A DNA stretch of 63,103 bases, taken from NCBI GenBank assembly GCA_900314875.1, contig OMWX01000006.1:1-63103 (forward strand), given 5' to 3'. Positions 25,717 to 34,973 of the stretch are shown piece by piece. Position 1 is the first letter of the stretch, and the number at the start of each line of letters is the position of its first letter. Source of the DNA: an uncultured Actinomycetes bacterium (GTDB lineage: Bacteria; Actinomycetota; Actinomycetes; Actinomycetales; Bifidobacteriaceae). Both the position numbers and the translations under genes were made by a program. Below the pieces are notes generated by a model. The model was not told the origin of the DNA, did no database searches, and saw nothing but the letters and a program-made list of their open reading frames with translations.

Positions 25717-26888
25717 TTTGCTTCCAACATTCTCTTCAAAGCCGTGCGAGCGTCTTTCGCTACCTGCGGGTCAACGCTGATTTTATTTACGACTTTGCCT
25801 TCAACAAGTTTTTCCAAAACCCAGGCCAGATATGCCGGCTGGATTCGGGTCATCATATAACAGATGCAGTTTCGTCGATCCAGACAGAACACTGTTTTGT
25901 CCGGATTTTCTTTCGCCAGACGTTCAACAAGGTGGTTCTCGGTTCCGATTGCAATAACCGCCCCTTCAGGTGCCTCCTCGACTTGTTTTACAAGGTAAGA
26001 AGTAGAACCTGCTCCGTCAGATGCAAAAACAACGCCCGCATTGCATTCGGGGTGGACGAAAACTTTCGCGCCCGGATAATTTTCGCGAACCTCGTCAATC
26101 TGCTCGACCGTGAAACGCTGGTGAACCCGGCAGAATCCCTTCCACAGGATAATCTTGGAATCCGCATAAGACTGCATATCGCGCTCCTCGGGAGCCTCGT
26201 CAGGATCCCACAGGGTCATTTGCGATTCGTCAATTCCCATATCGCGGGCAGTGTTGCGTCCCAAGTGTTCGTCCGGGAAAAACAGAACGCGTTTTCCGCG
26301 AGCGAACGCCCATTCAAGCACCGCGCGGGCGTTGGAACTCGTGCAGACCAAGCCTCCGTTGCGACCGCAGAACGCTTTGAGAGCAGCCGGGGAGTTCATA
26401 TACGTAACGGGGATTATCTCCTGCAAATCGGAATTCTGAACATTCCCGACGGCTGCATTCTCAGCCATTGCAGGATTTTCATTGATATACCCCATAAGAC
26501 GAGACCAAGCATCGTCAACCTGTTCGCTGTTCGCCATGTCTGCCATGGGACAGCCGGCCGACATATTCGGCATTATAACGTTTTGCCGCTCGGCAGAAAG
26601 GATGTCCGCAGTCTCGGCCATAAAGTGAACTCCGCACATGATAATCGTGTCAACATCGTCGCGAGTCGAAGCCTGAGCCGCAAGCTGGTAAGAATCCCCG
26701 ACGCAATCGGCGTGCGCAATAATGTCGTCACACTGATAATAGTGCCCCAAAATCATCACGGAATCGCCCAGCTTTGCTTTCGCAGTCTGAATGCGCGCAA
26801 ACAGCTCCTCATTAGAAGCGTTCGCATACTCTTCGGGAATCTGCTGCATATTCGAATTGTGCTTGGGATTCATATTTTTTGCCGTCAT
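25713..26888 (-). CDS. nadA: Quinolinate synthase
   Basis: This [4Fe-4S] enzyme condenses iminosuccinate with dihydroxyacetone phosphate to quinolinate. It has 391 residues. Likely cluster ligands are Cys 113 (AGCPMAD), Cys 282 (HPEC) and Cys 341 (NCICYMM). HYYQCDDI, GDSYQLA and GVHFMAETA form the first domain, and TSSNA lies in the second. It lies between nrtR (108 bases upstream) and nadB (ATGA overlap). GAGAAG precedes the ATG. Confidence 0.96.
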   Translation of the reverse strand: MTAKNMNPKHNSNMQQIPEEYANASNEELFARIQTAKAKLGDSVMILGHYYQCDDIIAHADCVGDSYQLAAQASTRDDVDTIIMCGVHFMAETADILSAERQNVIMPNMSAGCPMADMANSEQVDDAWSRLMGYINENPAMAENAAVGNVQNSDLQEIIPVTYMNSPAALKAFCGRNGGLVCTSSNARAVLEWAFARGKRVLFFPDEHLGRNTARDMGIDESQMTLWDPDEAPEERDMQSYADSKIILWKGFCRVHQRFTVEQIDEVRENYPGAKVFVHPECNAGVVFASDGAGSTSYLVKQVEEAPEGAVIAIGTENHLVERLAKENPDKTVFCLDRRNCICYMMTRIQPAYLAWVLEKLVEGKVVNKISVDPQVAKDARTALKRMLEAK

Positions 26889-26996
26889 TTTCTTCTCTTT
26901 CTGTTGATTTTTGCCGGTTTTATCGGTTTTGCCGGCTTTCCGTATTTTTCTGTTTTTTATTTTGGTTTGGTTTTATTTATGAATCTTTTTTCGCCC

Positions 26997-27830
26997 TCAC
27001 AAAGGGGCGTGTGATATTGAATGATTTAAACCGCGCCCGCCAGAGCTGTAAGCATCGGAACCGCGAATATCAAAATCGCGAACGCCCGAACTGCGGACAG
27101 ATGAGCTGAAAACATACCGGTAAAGAGCAGCCGGGCGATGTTTCGTGCTTTTCAGCTTCTCGCCGGTCGGTTTCAAAAGACCGGAAGCCAGCATTTTTCT
27201 GCGAAAGTTTGCCGGATCCATGCTCTGCCCGCGAACCGCTTCATAAACCGAACGCAGCTGACGAAGCGTAAATTCCTCCCCGACAAGCCTGGTCGCCAAA
27301 TCCGAGTATTCGATTTTATTTCGCGCCCTTTCGACCGCATAATCGATTATCATGCGATGATCGAAAGCCAGTTCGGGAAGCGAGTCAACCGGGAAAAATC
27401 TGACATTTTCGACCGGCTCAAGACCGGCAGACTGCATATTTTTCGCGCTTGGATTTTTCGCGTTTGAATTTGCCAGCTCCGAAGAATCTATAAGCGCCCA
27501 ATAAACAATAGAGACCATGGGAAGCGCAGAACCGGAACGATCGGGATCTCCGAAAGTGCAAAGCTGCTCCAAATATTCAGGCTGAAGACGAGTCGTCGAT
27601 TCAAGCGCGTCGCGAGCCATTGTTTCCAACGAGACTCCGCCGCGAAGATTGCTGCCCGGCAAAGCCCATTTTCCGATGTACGGCTGCCTGATTCTGCGAA
27701 CAAGCGGAATCTGCATTGCCGGAAAAAGATCGGAGTTCTCATTGTTCATATCTAAAGCGAAAATCACAACGGAAATACCCACAGCCGGCGGCTGCAGTTC
27801 GCGTTCGGAAACGTTTGACGAATCTTTCAT
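26997..27830 (-). CDS. nrtR: NrtR-family transcriptional regulator of NAD biosynthesis (Nudix domain + winged helix)
   Basis: This 277-residue regulator senses ADP-ribose-type ligands and controls NAD genes. The N-terminal Nudix-like domain (about 15-150) keeps KWALPGSNLRGG, but the Nudix box is degenerate: where REUXEE is expected the sequence is ALESTT, so hydrolase activity is probably lost, as in many NrtR proteins. The C-terminal winged-helix domain (about 180-245) contains EEFTLRQLRSVYEAV and NFRRKML, the NrtR/DUF4743-like DNA-binding region. It heads the nadABC operon, and a perfect palindrome about 100 bases upstream is its likely operator. Confidence 0.92.
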   Translation of the reverse strand: MKDSSNVSERELQPPAVGISVVIFALDMNNENSDLFPAMQIPLVRRIRQPYIGKWALPGSNLRGGVSLETMARDALESTTRLQPEYLEQLCTFGDPDRSGSALPMVSIVYWALIDSSELANSNAKNPSAKNMQSAGLEPVENVRFFPVDSLPELAFDHRMIIDYAVERARNKIEYSDLATRLVGEEFTLRQLRSVYEAVRGQSMDPANFRRKMLASGLLKPTGEKLKSTKHRPAALYRYVFSSSVRSSGVRDFDIRGSDAYSSGGRGLNHSISHAPL

Positions 27831-27930
27831 CCCAACCTCCTTCCCGTCAGGTTTTTATCGGATTTCCCTCGGGTTCTATTCGAAATTTTTTCGGATTTCC
27901 TCCAAGATTTCTTCGTTAAAAAAAGTATAG

Positions 27931-27957
27931 CCCTTATAGTCAATATGACTATAAGGG
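27931..27957. promoter_or_regulatory. Putative NrtR operator: 11+11 bp perfect palindrome
   Basis: CCCTTATAGTC (27931-27941), a five-base spacer and GACTATAAGGG (27947-27957) form a perfect inverted repeat. A TATACT -10-like box lies just downstream in the minus-strand sense (27924-27929), so a bound repressor would cover the promoter of nrtR-nadABC. NrtR sites are palindromes of this size, but the match to the family consensus is inferred. The rest of 27831-28134 shows nothing else. Confidence 0.75.
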
Positions 27958-28134
27958 TATGTCGCAATATGAGGTTTTGCCTTATGCCGCAATGCCTGAA
28001 GGCGATTTTGCGATTTTCAGAATGTGAAATTATGTATGATTTTCAGAATAAACAATAAGACAATTTCACTCGGCGACTCAAAGACTATCAACACCAAAAT
28101 AAGGAAAGCCCGAAAACCCGAAAGCACGAAAAAC

Positions 28135-28749
28135 TCAGTAATTCAAAAGCCTGCCGTAATCATTCCATTCGCCGTACATTTTTCCCTCTGCAGACTGTTC
28201 GGCAAGACGGGCAAGCATACGTTCGAATGCGGCCGGATCGCGCTTTTCGTAGAACATGACATTATATGCCCTTACGCGCTGATACAGCCCGGGAAACGCG
28301 CGAAAATTCTCCCAGGCTCCGGCTTCGCGCAGCGCAGTTTCTACTTTTTTGTCGATTTTAAAACTTTCAACATTCATATCAGGAAGAACCGCTCTTCCCT
28401 CAGGCGTCATTTTTCCCAGTTTTTCAAGTCTGCGCACGCGTTCTTTATTCAGTTCCGTCCAGGGACTGTTTTTCTTCCTCGGACCGAATCTTTGCATTGT
28501 TTTGCCGTTAATTTTGCGGCACGTGCTGTCAATCCAGCCGAAACATAAGGCTTCCTCAACGGCATCGAGATAGTAAAAAACTCTTTTGCCGCCTGACAAC
28601 ACTGTACTGTTTGCCGATACAGTGCTGCTTTCGGCAGGTTTTCCGCGTTTTAATGCCAGCCAGCATTCCTTCTCCGTGACGGAATGCGCTTTAAGCCAGA
28701 TGCGAAAATCTTCTCTGCATTCCAAATCCAAAACATTGACAAATTCCAT
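28135..28749 (-). CDS. YdeI/OmpD-associated family protein (bacteriocin-protection-like)
   Basis: This 204-residue soluble protein belongs to the YdeI family, linked in some bacteria to resistance to cationic peptides; the biochemical role is unknown. Typical motifs are EALCFGWIDSTCRKING, QRFGPRKKNSPWTELN and the helical C-terminal region RVRRLEKLGKMTPEGRA. A short Ser/Thr insertion occurs near residue 45. The ATG at 28749 is preferred over the GTG three codons earlier, with GGTG upstream. It stands alone between the nad operon and tRNA-Lys. Confidence 0.88.
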   Translation of the reverse strand: MEFVNVLDLECREDFRIWLKAHSVTEKECWLALKRGKPAESSTVSANSTVLSGGKRVFYYLDAVEEALCFGWIDSTCRKINGKTMQRFGPRKKNSPWTELNKERVRRLEKLGKMTPEGRAVLPDMNVESFKIDKKVETALREAGAWENFRAFPGLYQRVRAYNVMFYEKRDPAAFERMLARLAEQSAEGKMYGEWNDYGRLLNY

Positions 28750-28885
28750 GCGGTTCACCCGATTTCACCATATTTGCAAGGCAATAACATCTGCACAACA
28801 ATTCATTTACAGAACAATCTTAAAACAGAAACAATATCAGAACAGAACCGTTATAAAAAGCGAAATCAACACAGATACAAAAAAG

Positions 28886-28959
28886 TGCCCCCGCGGGGAT
28901 TCGAACCCCGGACACGCGGATTAAGAGTCCGCTGCTCTAACCAACTGAGCTACAGGGGC
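28886..28959 (-). tRNA. tRNA-Lys (anticodon CTT)
   Basis: On the minus strand GCCCCTG opens the acceptor stem and CGGGGGC closes it, with discriminator A. The anticodon arm is GCGGA-CTCTTAA-TCCGC with anticodon CTT. The D-arm contains AGCTCAGTTGGTTAGAGC and the T-arm CCGGGGTTCGAATCCCCG. CCA is not encoded. Confidence 0.97.
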
Positions 28960-29231
28960 TTATTATCAAGCCAAGGAAATACTCTACCAAGAATTTTTGC
29001 TTTTGGCAAATCTCAACATAAATTTCAGACATAACCGAATACAAATCGGCAAAAATAAGCGGTTTTATCGGCGTGTCGCGTCCGGTCGAAATTCAGGAAA
29101 CCGGACCACACAGAAACCGAACATCAAAACAAAAATCAAGCCGTCAAAAAGCCGTACAGCATAAGAAATCCTGCAATAAATTCCAGAAGCAAGACTCTTA
29201 CAAGATGAAATTCCGCAACAATCACACACAC
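28960..29231. other. Gene-free region upstream of tRNA-Lys and downstream of fhs
   Basis: No supportable gene is present; open frames here are short and Lys/Asn-rich. It probably contains the tRNA-Lys promoter. A short CA repeat borders the A21 run at 29232. Confidence 0.5.
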
Positions 29232-29325
29232 AAAAAAAAAAAAAAAAAAAAATCCGCAGAACCGGCAGCAAGTCTTGAGATAACCCCCCGAAAGACTGCT
29301 TCCCAAAAGCACGTTCTGCAGATTT
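29232..29325 (-). terminator. Large terminator of fhs with a 21-base T-tract
   Basis: On the minus strand AAATCTGCAGAAC (29313-29325) pairs with GTTCTGCGGATTT (29250-29262) with one mismatch. The interior folds further (AGCAGTCTT against AAGACTTGCT). The right arm runs into 21 consecutive T (A21 at 29232-29252 on the plus strand). It lies about 90 bases past the fhs stop codon. Confidence 0.8.
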
Positions 29326-29410
29326 CTATTCGCGAATTTCTAAATTTCGCTAAACCAGACAGCACAACATCAGTCAGCGCTTTTCTGACACCGGACAAGC
29401 TTCCCCGATG

Positions 29411-30937
29411 CTAAACAATCTTCGGCATCGGCGTGGTCAGCGAAGTCGTCAGATTAACGTGGACAAGTCCGGCTCCCGTGCGAACCTCAACTTTTTTAAG
29501 CGTTACAGTGCGCTCTTCTTCAGGCAGAGAATCGTTGTCTGTCATCGTTGCCGGAGATTTCACCGCAACTACCGCCAAATCATCGATATTGCCGCCAACT
29601 GCGCTTACAAGCTCAGCTGCCTGCGCGAGAGACTGCTCGAAACCGTCCTTGAAAATCACGCGCTCAGCGGGAACTCCGTAAGCCGTTTTCGCAATTTTGC
29701 GGACAGTATCGACAACCGAAAGCCCCTTATTGGAAGCCTGCGCGCGCACTTCATTTTCATTGCCGGCCACAGCCTCGACAAACTCGTCAATCTGCGAGAC
29801 AAGAACCTCTCCTCCGTCGCGGAAAAGATTGCCGATAATCGGCCTGCGGAAACCCGCTTCAGCCGCGAAAGAACGCAAAGAATCAATCTGATCATCTTCG
29901 CCGTCCCAAAGATTAATAAGCGGAAATGCGGGAATTCCGACCTCTTCAAGACGCGCGACATGGAAGGGATATCTCCAGCTCAAAGCCGGATCGTCGCGCC
30001 ATGTCGACGCGCGGGTAACGACAATCGCAGCTGAAGGCCACTGAGCGCCGTACTCGCGAGAAGCCACGTCAAGCCACTTCTGGGCGCCGGCATCGGCTCC
30101 GTAACCCGCCTCTACGATAACGATATCGTGACGAGCGCAAGCCATTTCAACTGCTGCAAGCCCCGGGATTCCGATAGAAACATTAGCAAACGGACCGGCG
30201 TGAATATAAACCGGAGAACCCTCGACCGTCTCAGTGTATGCAGGCTGAACAGCGGTAGCAAGAATGTTCGTAATGCGCCACATATCAATAAAACTTCCGA
30301 AAAGCACGGGCTTTCCGTCTTTTGTTCCGGCGGTCATCGCGCCTACGCGATCCGCAATCTCGTCCATGCTGCGAGACAGCACGACAATCTGCATAAGCTC
30401 GCATGTGGGAGTAAGAACCATGCGCTCGGCTATATTGCTTTTGCCGTAGTCAACAGCAATCGAACGCAGCGCGCGCGAAGGCACTTCCGAAACTCGAGGC
30501 ACAAGAATTTCGTCGAGCAGACCGTCGTCAACAGCCTTCTCAGCGAAAGAAACAAGCAGATTCTGAGCCGCTTCAATGCTTGCCATTTCGCCGCAAAGAC
30601 CCCAGTCGATAAACTCGGGATTATTCAGACTGGCTTTTCCGCCGCCGGATGCGCCGCCCTTGGAGCCTGCAGAGGTAATGCCCATGCTCGGCTGACGAAG
30701 AACCGCAGCAGCGTCGATTCCGCGCTTGCGAAGCGCGTCGATAAGCGCAATGGTCGTCGTCGTTTTGCCTTCTCCGCGCGACGCTTTCAGCGGAGTATCT
30801 GCGGTGACAAGCACAACTTTTCCGCGCTTGCGCTCAGTCTCAGGATTGTCAGCCAAATGCTTTAAATATCCGAATGCGTCAATTTTCTTAAAAACGCCGT
30901 ACTGCGACGAAAATTTTTCAAACAGCTCGTCTGCCAT
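29411..30937 (-). CDS. fhs: Formate-tetrahydrofolate ligase
   Basis: This enzyme makes 10-formyltetrahydrofolate from formate, THF and ATP, feeding purine synthesis and initiator tRNA formylation. It has 508 residues, somewhat shorter than the 550-560 of many homologues. The P-loop region reads TPLKASRGEGKTTTTIAL, with residues inserted before GEGKTTTT compared with the usual TPAGEGKTTTT. RQPSMGITSAGSKGGASGGG, PYIHAGPFANVSIG-like VYIHAGPFANVSIGIP and EAGYGADAGAQK are conserved. It stands alone. No folD or glycine-cleavage genes are adjacent. Confidence 0.96.
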   Translation of the reverse strand: MADELFEKFSSQYGVFKKIDAFGYLKHLADNPETERKRGKVVLVTADTPLKASRGEGKTTTTIALIDALRKRGIDAAAVLRQPSMGITSAGSKGGASGGGKASLNNPEFIDWGLCGEMASIEAAQNLLVSFAEKAVDDGLLDEILVPRVSEVPSRALRSIAVDYGKSNIAERMVLTPTCELMQIVVLSRSMDEIADRVGAMTAGTKDGKPVLFGSFIDMWRITNILATAVQPAYTETVEGSPVYIHAGPFANVSIGIPGLAAVEMACARHDIVIVEAGYGADAGAQKWLDVASREYGAQWPSAAIVVTRASTWRDDPALSWRYPFHVARLEEVGIPAFPLINLWDGEDDQIDSLRSFAAEAGFRRPIIGNLFRDGGEVLVSQIDEFVEAVAGNENEVRAQASNKGLSVVDTVRKIAKTAYGVPAERVIFKDGFEQSLAQAAELVSAVGGNIDDLAVVAVKSPATMTDNDSLPEEERTVTLKKVEVRTGAGLVHVNLTTSLTTPMPKIV

Positions 30938-31335
30938 GTGTTTCCTCTTTCTTTTTATTTTCGCATTTTAATTGCTGTTTTGATTGCCGTTTTGCTTATT
31001 TTCGCTGATTTCAGCGGTTACGCAAGAGGCGTTTCAAAGTGATTTCAGAGTTATCTTCAATTATCAGACATATTTGACCGCCAGGCAAATTCGGGAAGCA
31101 GATTCCAGAAGCAGATTAAGGGATGTCATATCAATTGTCTTGCGCCGTCAGAAGAACGGATGATAATCTTCCGGACGATAACCTTCCGGATGATAGCCTT
31201 CCGACGATAATTGCACGGCTAATCAGTTGCACAATTAATCGATTAGCCGGTTAAACAGTTGCCCGATTGAACAATTGCAAGATTGTTCAATTGCACGGCA
31301 GCGCCCGCTGTCTGATGATTAACAGCCCTGCTTCA
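30938..31335. other. Intergenic region with 15-bp repeats and a hairpin
   Basis: No gene is seen. Three 15-bp units of GGATGATAATCTTCC type lie at 31158-31202. An inverted repeat TTGAACAAT / ATTGTTCAA (31267-31275 and 31282-31290) about 45 bases past the pepD stop could act as a weak terminator for that gene. The fhs promoter should lie near 30950-31050. Confidence 0.6.
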
Positions 31336-32901
31336 TCAGTTGTCCGACATATGGAAATCGTTTTTCATTCCCATGCTGGTCACATACAATACTTTACCCA
31401 AAACATCGTTCGTTTCCGCGTGAATTTCGTCGGCAAGCCGAGCGTTCGCCTGCTGAAGAATCTCGCGAACGCAGCTGTTTTCAACAGTTTCGAGCGAGTC
31501 TGCGAAATCTTTGTCATTTTCGGCAAGCCGAGCGATTTTCTTGTCTGTGCTTATAATCATTTTCACGCCCAAAGAACCGGTTTTCTGCTGATATCGCTCT
31601 ATATGCGCATTATTGTCCGCAAATTGAGCGTCTGCGAGCGCGCCGATAAGCCGGTTTGCCCAGTAGAAATTATTGCTGTCAACAGTGCCGGTCGTGTCGC
31701 GATAATACTGCGGAATGTCATTCACATTCGCAAAAACCGGAACAAGAGTATTGAAAACGTTGGAACCGTAGGCAAGCCATTGAATCGCGCATGTTGCGGC
31801 CGGCACATACGGGCGAAGCTGAATAGCGCACAGATGATTGTTGCGATTTACGCCGATGCAGCGCACGGATCCGCGCGTATTCTCGTCGCCTTCATTGCCG
31901 TAGGGGTCGAATTTTGTTCCCTGATAATGCGATGAAAGCACGTATTTGACGTCTTCAATCGTTATTTTGCGCTCAGGCTGACGCGCCCACGGAATATCGT
32001 CGGAGAACGGAGTATGCGGTGCAGACGGCGAATCCCACATTTCGTCATACGGGTTCAGGAATCGCTGCATGTACCACGCGCGCGGCGTATTGTAAACGTG
32101 GTCTGAGTCGGAATGCGAGCCGAACATGTCTCGAGGATTGAGGTCAGACACATTTTCGACTGCAAGATTCAAATGATTTTCCTCGATGAATTCGCGCAAA
32201 TCAGCCGAACACATGTGATTTTCGCGCTCTCCGAGAGCGTCTTCCAAGTCAAATTCGTCAATTCCCAGCTGATTGGGCATGGTCACATAGCAGTCATCAG
32301 GCACGCGTTTTGCAATCCAATGATGTCCTCCGACCGTTTCGAGCCACCAGATTTCGTCCAAATCCGAGAATGCGACGCCGTTCATCTCATATGTGCCAAA
32401 TTGTTCGAGCAGCGCTCCCAATCGCAAAACGCCTTCGCGAGCCGTGCGAACATAAGGCAAAACAAGCGTAAGGAAGTCTTCTTCGCCGATTCCGCCCGGA
32501 ACCTCGGGTTCATACCCCTCTTCGCCGGGCTTGCCTTTTGCCGGCTTGAGTTCGACAAGCGGATCTGCGCCCAAAACACGCTCATTGCTTGTAAGCGTTT
32601 CGGTTTCGCTCATAGCGACATTTGCCTCGTTTACGCCGTGTTCTCCCCAGATCCCCTGACGGTTGACCGCGTCCGGCACAGCCGTATACTGCATGGGAAC
32701 GGGCAGTCCGTTTTTTCCGGGAGTCAAATCAACGGTCAAATGACTGATTTTTGCTTTATATTCAGTCGGCTGATCCTCGCTTTTTACGACGATCATGCGC
32801 TTTTCCGTGAACTCTCCGCGCGGAGAATCCTCGTTTCTCGCAATAATCGTCGATCCGTCGTAACTGGCGTTTTTTCCTACAAGAATGGTTGTGCAGGCCA
32901 T
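31336..32901 (-). CDS. pepD: C69-family dipeptidase (PepD-like, Ntn hydrolase)
   Basis: This is a 521-residue cytoplasmic dipeptidase of peptidase family C69. The N-terminus MACTTILVGKNASYDGS carries the nucleophile Cys 3, and TIIARNEDS follows. The Ntn-type fold uses this cysteine. The MAC start at 32901 is essential to place the nucleophile, and an AAAGGA site precedes it; the longer open frame upstream has no support. It lies 128 bases downstream of a PEBP gene on the same strand. Confidence 0.93.
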   Translation of the reverse strand: MACTTILVGKNASYDGSTIIARNEDSPRGEFTEKRMIVVKSEDQPTEYKAKISHLTVDLTPGKNGLPVPMQYTAVPDAVNRQGIWGEHGVNEANVAMSETETLTSNERVLGADPLVELKPAKGKPGEEGYEPEVPGGIGEEDFLTLVLPYVRTAREGVLRLGALLEQFGTYEMNGVAFSDLDEIWWLETVGGHHWIAKRVPDDCYVTMPNQLGIDEFDLEDALGERENHMCSADLREFIEENHLNLAVENVSDLNPRDMFGSHSDSDHVYNTPRAWYMQRFLNPYDEMWDSPSAPHTPFSDDIPWARQPERKITIEDVKYVLSSHYQGTKFDPYGNEGDENTRGSVRCIGVNRNNHLCAIQLRPYVPAATCAIQWLAYGSNVFNTLVPVFANVNDIPQYYRDTTGTVDSNNFYWANRLIGALADAQFADNNAHIERYQQKTGSLGVKMIISTDKKIARLAENDKDFADSLETVENSCVREILQQANARLADEIHAETNDVLGKVLYVTSMGMKNDFHMSDN

Positions 32902-33029
32902 TTGTTTTCCTTTCGAGAGTTCGGTTTCGGCCGGGTTTATGCAGTTTCCAGGCTTTATCAGACTGTTGCGTCTCAGCCATACTGCAGCGGCTAAGGCAAA
33001 CAGAGGCGATTCAGTCATACAGAAGCGAT

Positions 33030-33584
33030 TCAGTTCATGCCTTTAAGCCATTTGCAGTCATATCCGACAACGCAATCGCAGTCGCGCAGGGCATTGCGCA
33101 GGCGGTTAAGCCAGAATCCCTGTTCTAAACCTTCAAGCGGTTTTGAAGTCGCATAAACGGAAAGCATGTAGTCGTGCGGAGCATTCGGCGGCTGCGGACC
33201 GTTGTATCGTTCGGTCACATTCACGTTTTCGCTTCGCCCTACAAGAGGGGAAGCCGCAGAAGTCTTGCCTTGCACCGCCTGCGGCACAAGCGAGGGAAGC
33301 TTGGCGGAAAAACCGGCGGGAATCATAACCGCGCCGGCATCGTTTATGTCCGCCATAAGAGATTCGACCGGAAGGTTCGCCACAGACCAGTGAATCCACT
33401 GAAATCCGCAAACCTCGATGGCATCGTCGTCGACAAACTCCCAATGCAGATACTTCGCATCGGACGGAATATCGCGAATAAAGAAAGGAAAGGAAACAAC
33501 AGGAGTGCCGTCAAGGCGGCCGGATTCGTCAGCCGCCTTGGCATACTCGTCGGGAACAGTCGTAAAATCTGTGCAAATCCTCAT
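33030..33584 (-). CDS. YbhB/YbcL (PEBP, Raf-kinase-inhibitor-like) family protein
   Basis: This 184-residue small soluble protein of the phosphatidylethanolamine-binding family has a bacterial role that is poorly defined. Hallmarks are FQWIHWSVANLP in the centre and YNGPQPPNAPHDYMLSVYA before the C-terminal helix. It may be co-transcribed with pepD downstream and holB upstream (102-base gap). A possible GGAAG ribosome site lies 11 bases before the ATG, so the start is moderately sure. Confidence 0.9.
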   Translation of the reverse strand: MRICTDFTTVPDEYAKAADESGRLDGTPVVSFPFFIRDIPSDAKYLHWEFVDDDAIEVCGFQWIHWSVANLPVESLMADINDAGAVMIPAGFSAKLPSLVPQAVQGKTSAASPLVGRSENVNVTERYNGPQPPNAPHDYMLSVYATSKPLEGLEQGFWLNRLRNALRDCDCVVGYDCKWLKGMN

Positions 33585-33686
33585 ATTTCAAGTATCTTCC
33601 AAAGCGGCGACCTAAAGCAAGCCGAAAGCAAAATCCGCAAGCAAAATCCGGACGCATAATTCAGAAGCGACAGCCGGAAGCGAAAT

Positions 33687-34973
33687 TCAGAAGCAAATCA
33701 GCGAACAGAACAATGCCTCAAAAACAAGCGAAGGCGAAACATTTCCGGCAAGACGGCGACGCGCGACCGACACGCATTCTGCGCGTTTCACGGCTTGAGA
33801 CAGAGTCATGCGCTGCGCCAACTCACGAATCTGCCCTTCAAACTCCCTGTTAATCAGCCCGGCAGAATCTTGCGCATTATTGGCAATTATGATCACATCG
33901 CGATAAATGCCGGCAATTTCAGTAAAATATCGCTCAAAAATATCTCGCTGCCGTCGATTTGTCAGCCGTTTGACATCCTCGGCTTTCCCGATGCGATTCC
34001 ACTGAGAGCGAAGCTGGGACGGAATCGCATCCTTCTCGCTCAACCCGTTTACGCGGCGAAACTCGGCCTGCTCGCGCTCGACTGTTTCCGCAGCCGACTC
34101 CCTGGCTTCCTCCTGCACGGACGAAACCGTGCGCAAAGCAACCGCAAACGCGTCGGAAGCCTTTTTCATAGAAAGAACTTGCGCGACAAGCTCGTCACGA
34201 TCAACACAAGCGCGCTCGTTCGTCGCATAAAGCACCGCATTTTCAACGTTTCCCTCACATATCCTTGCAGCGCGTTCCGCCGTTTGAGCGTCTGTGCCGT
34301 GCTTTTCGCGCAAATATTTGGCGATTGCGCCGGCTTGCGGGACGGTCAGATTCACAATCCGGCATCGGGACCGGATAGTGGGAAGCACGTCTGAAGCCGT
34401 CGGAGCGCACAAAATCCAAATCGTGCGAATTGCGGGCTCTTCAATCTCTTTGAGCAGCACATTGGTCGTGCGTTCAAGCATTCGTTCAAAATCTTCTACG
34501 ATTATTATTCTCCAGCGCAAAATGCCCGGCCGCTGCTCGCTTTTTTCAATCAGCGAGCGCACTTCGTCAATGCCGATATTCACTTTGTCGGTTTTCATAA
34601 TCGTAATGTCGGCGTGCGTTCCGTTTGCTATATGTCTGCACGAATCGCATTGGCTGCAGCCGTGATTTTCGCACTCCAGCGCGGCTGCAAACGCTCTGGC
34701 AATTTCAGTTCGACCCGAACCTGCCGGACCGCAGATAAGCCAGGATTGCGCGATTTTGTCAGCTTTTGAGGCCGCAATCTGTTTTAGCAGATTCACGGCT
34801 GCACTTTGCCCGACAATGCTCGACCAGACTGAAGTTTCGCACGAATTGACTTCGGAAGAGTTAGCTTCAGGCGAATTAGCCTCAGACGAATTAGCTTCAG
34901 GCGAACCGGATTCAGATGAACCGGAATCGGATAATCCGGAATCGGACTGTAAATCATCAGATGAAGACATCAT
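33687..34973 (-). CDS. holB: DNA polymerase III subunit delta' (clamp-loader)
   Basis: This is the clamp-loader component of the replicative polymerase. The 428-residue protein begins with about 48 Ser/Glu/Asn residues made of 15-bp repeats ([10 protein letters not shown] units). The AAA+ domain follows: Walker A GPAGSGRT (82-89) with Arg in place of the catalytic Lys, as in some delta' subunits, a zinc site with Cys 101/106/109/112, the DEVRSLIE segment and SRC sensor region. The start overlaps the tmk stop (ATGATG against TGA), with CGGAG upstream. The topA-tmk-holB order is typical of actinobacteria. Confidence 0.93.
   Translation of the reverse strand: MMSSSDDLQSDSGLSDSGSSESGSPEANSSEANSPEANSSEVNSCETSVWSSIVGQSAAVNLLKQIAASKADKIAQSWLICGPAGSGRTEIARAFAAALECENHGCSQCDSCRHIANGTHADITIMKTDKVNIGIDEVRSLIEKSEQRPGILRWRIIIVEDFERMLERTTNVLLKEIEEPAIRTIWILCAPTASDVLPTIRSRCRIVNLTVPQAGAIAKYLREKHGTDAQTAERAARICEGNVENAVLYATNERACVDRDELVAQVLSMKKASDAFAVALRTVSSVQEEARESAAETVEREQAEFRRVNGLSEKDAIPSQLRSQWNRIGKAEDVKRLTNRRQRDIFERYFTEIAGIYRDVIIIANNAQDSAGLINREFEGQIRELAQRMTLSQAVKRAECVSVARRRLAGNVSPSLVFEALFCSLICF
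34846..34950. repeat. 15-bp tandem repeats in the holB 5' coding region (seven units)
   Basis: Units on the plus strand include TTAGCTTCAGGCGAA (34861-34875), TTAGCCTCAGACGAA, TTAGCTTCAGGCGAA, CCGGATTCAGATGAA and three further variants. They are in frame and encode five-residue Ser/Glu/Asn/Pro repeats ahead of the folded domain. Confidence 0.9.

Noticed and set aside
29073..29414. Open frames upstream of fhs terminator region
   Set aside because: They run through the A21 tract and the terminator hairpin and encode only Lys/Gln/Asn-rich sequence.
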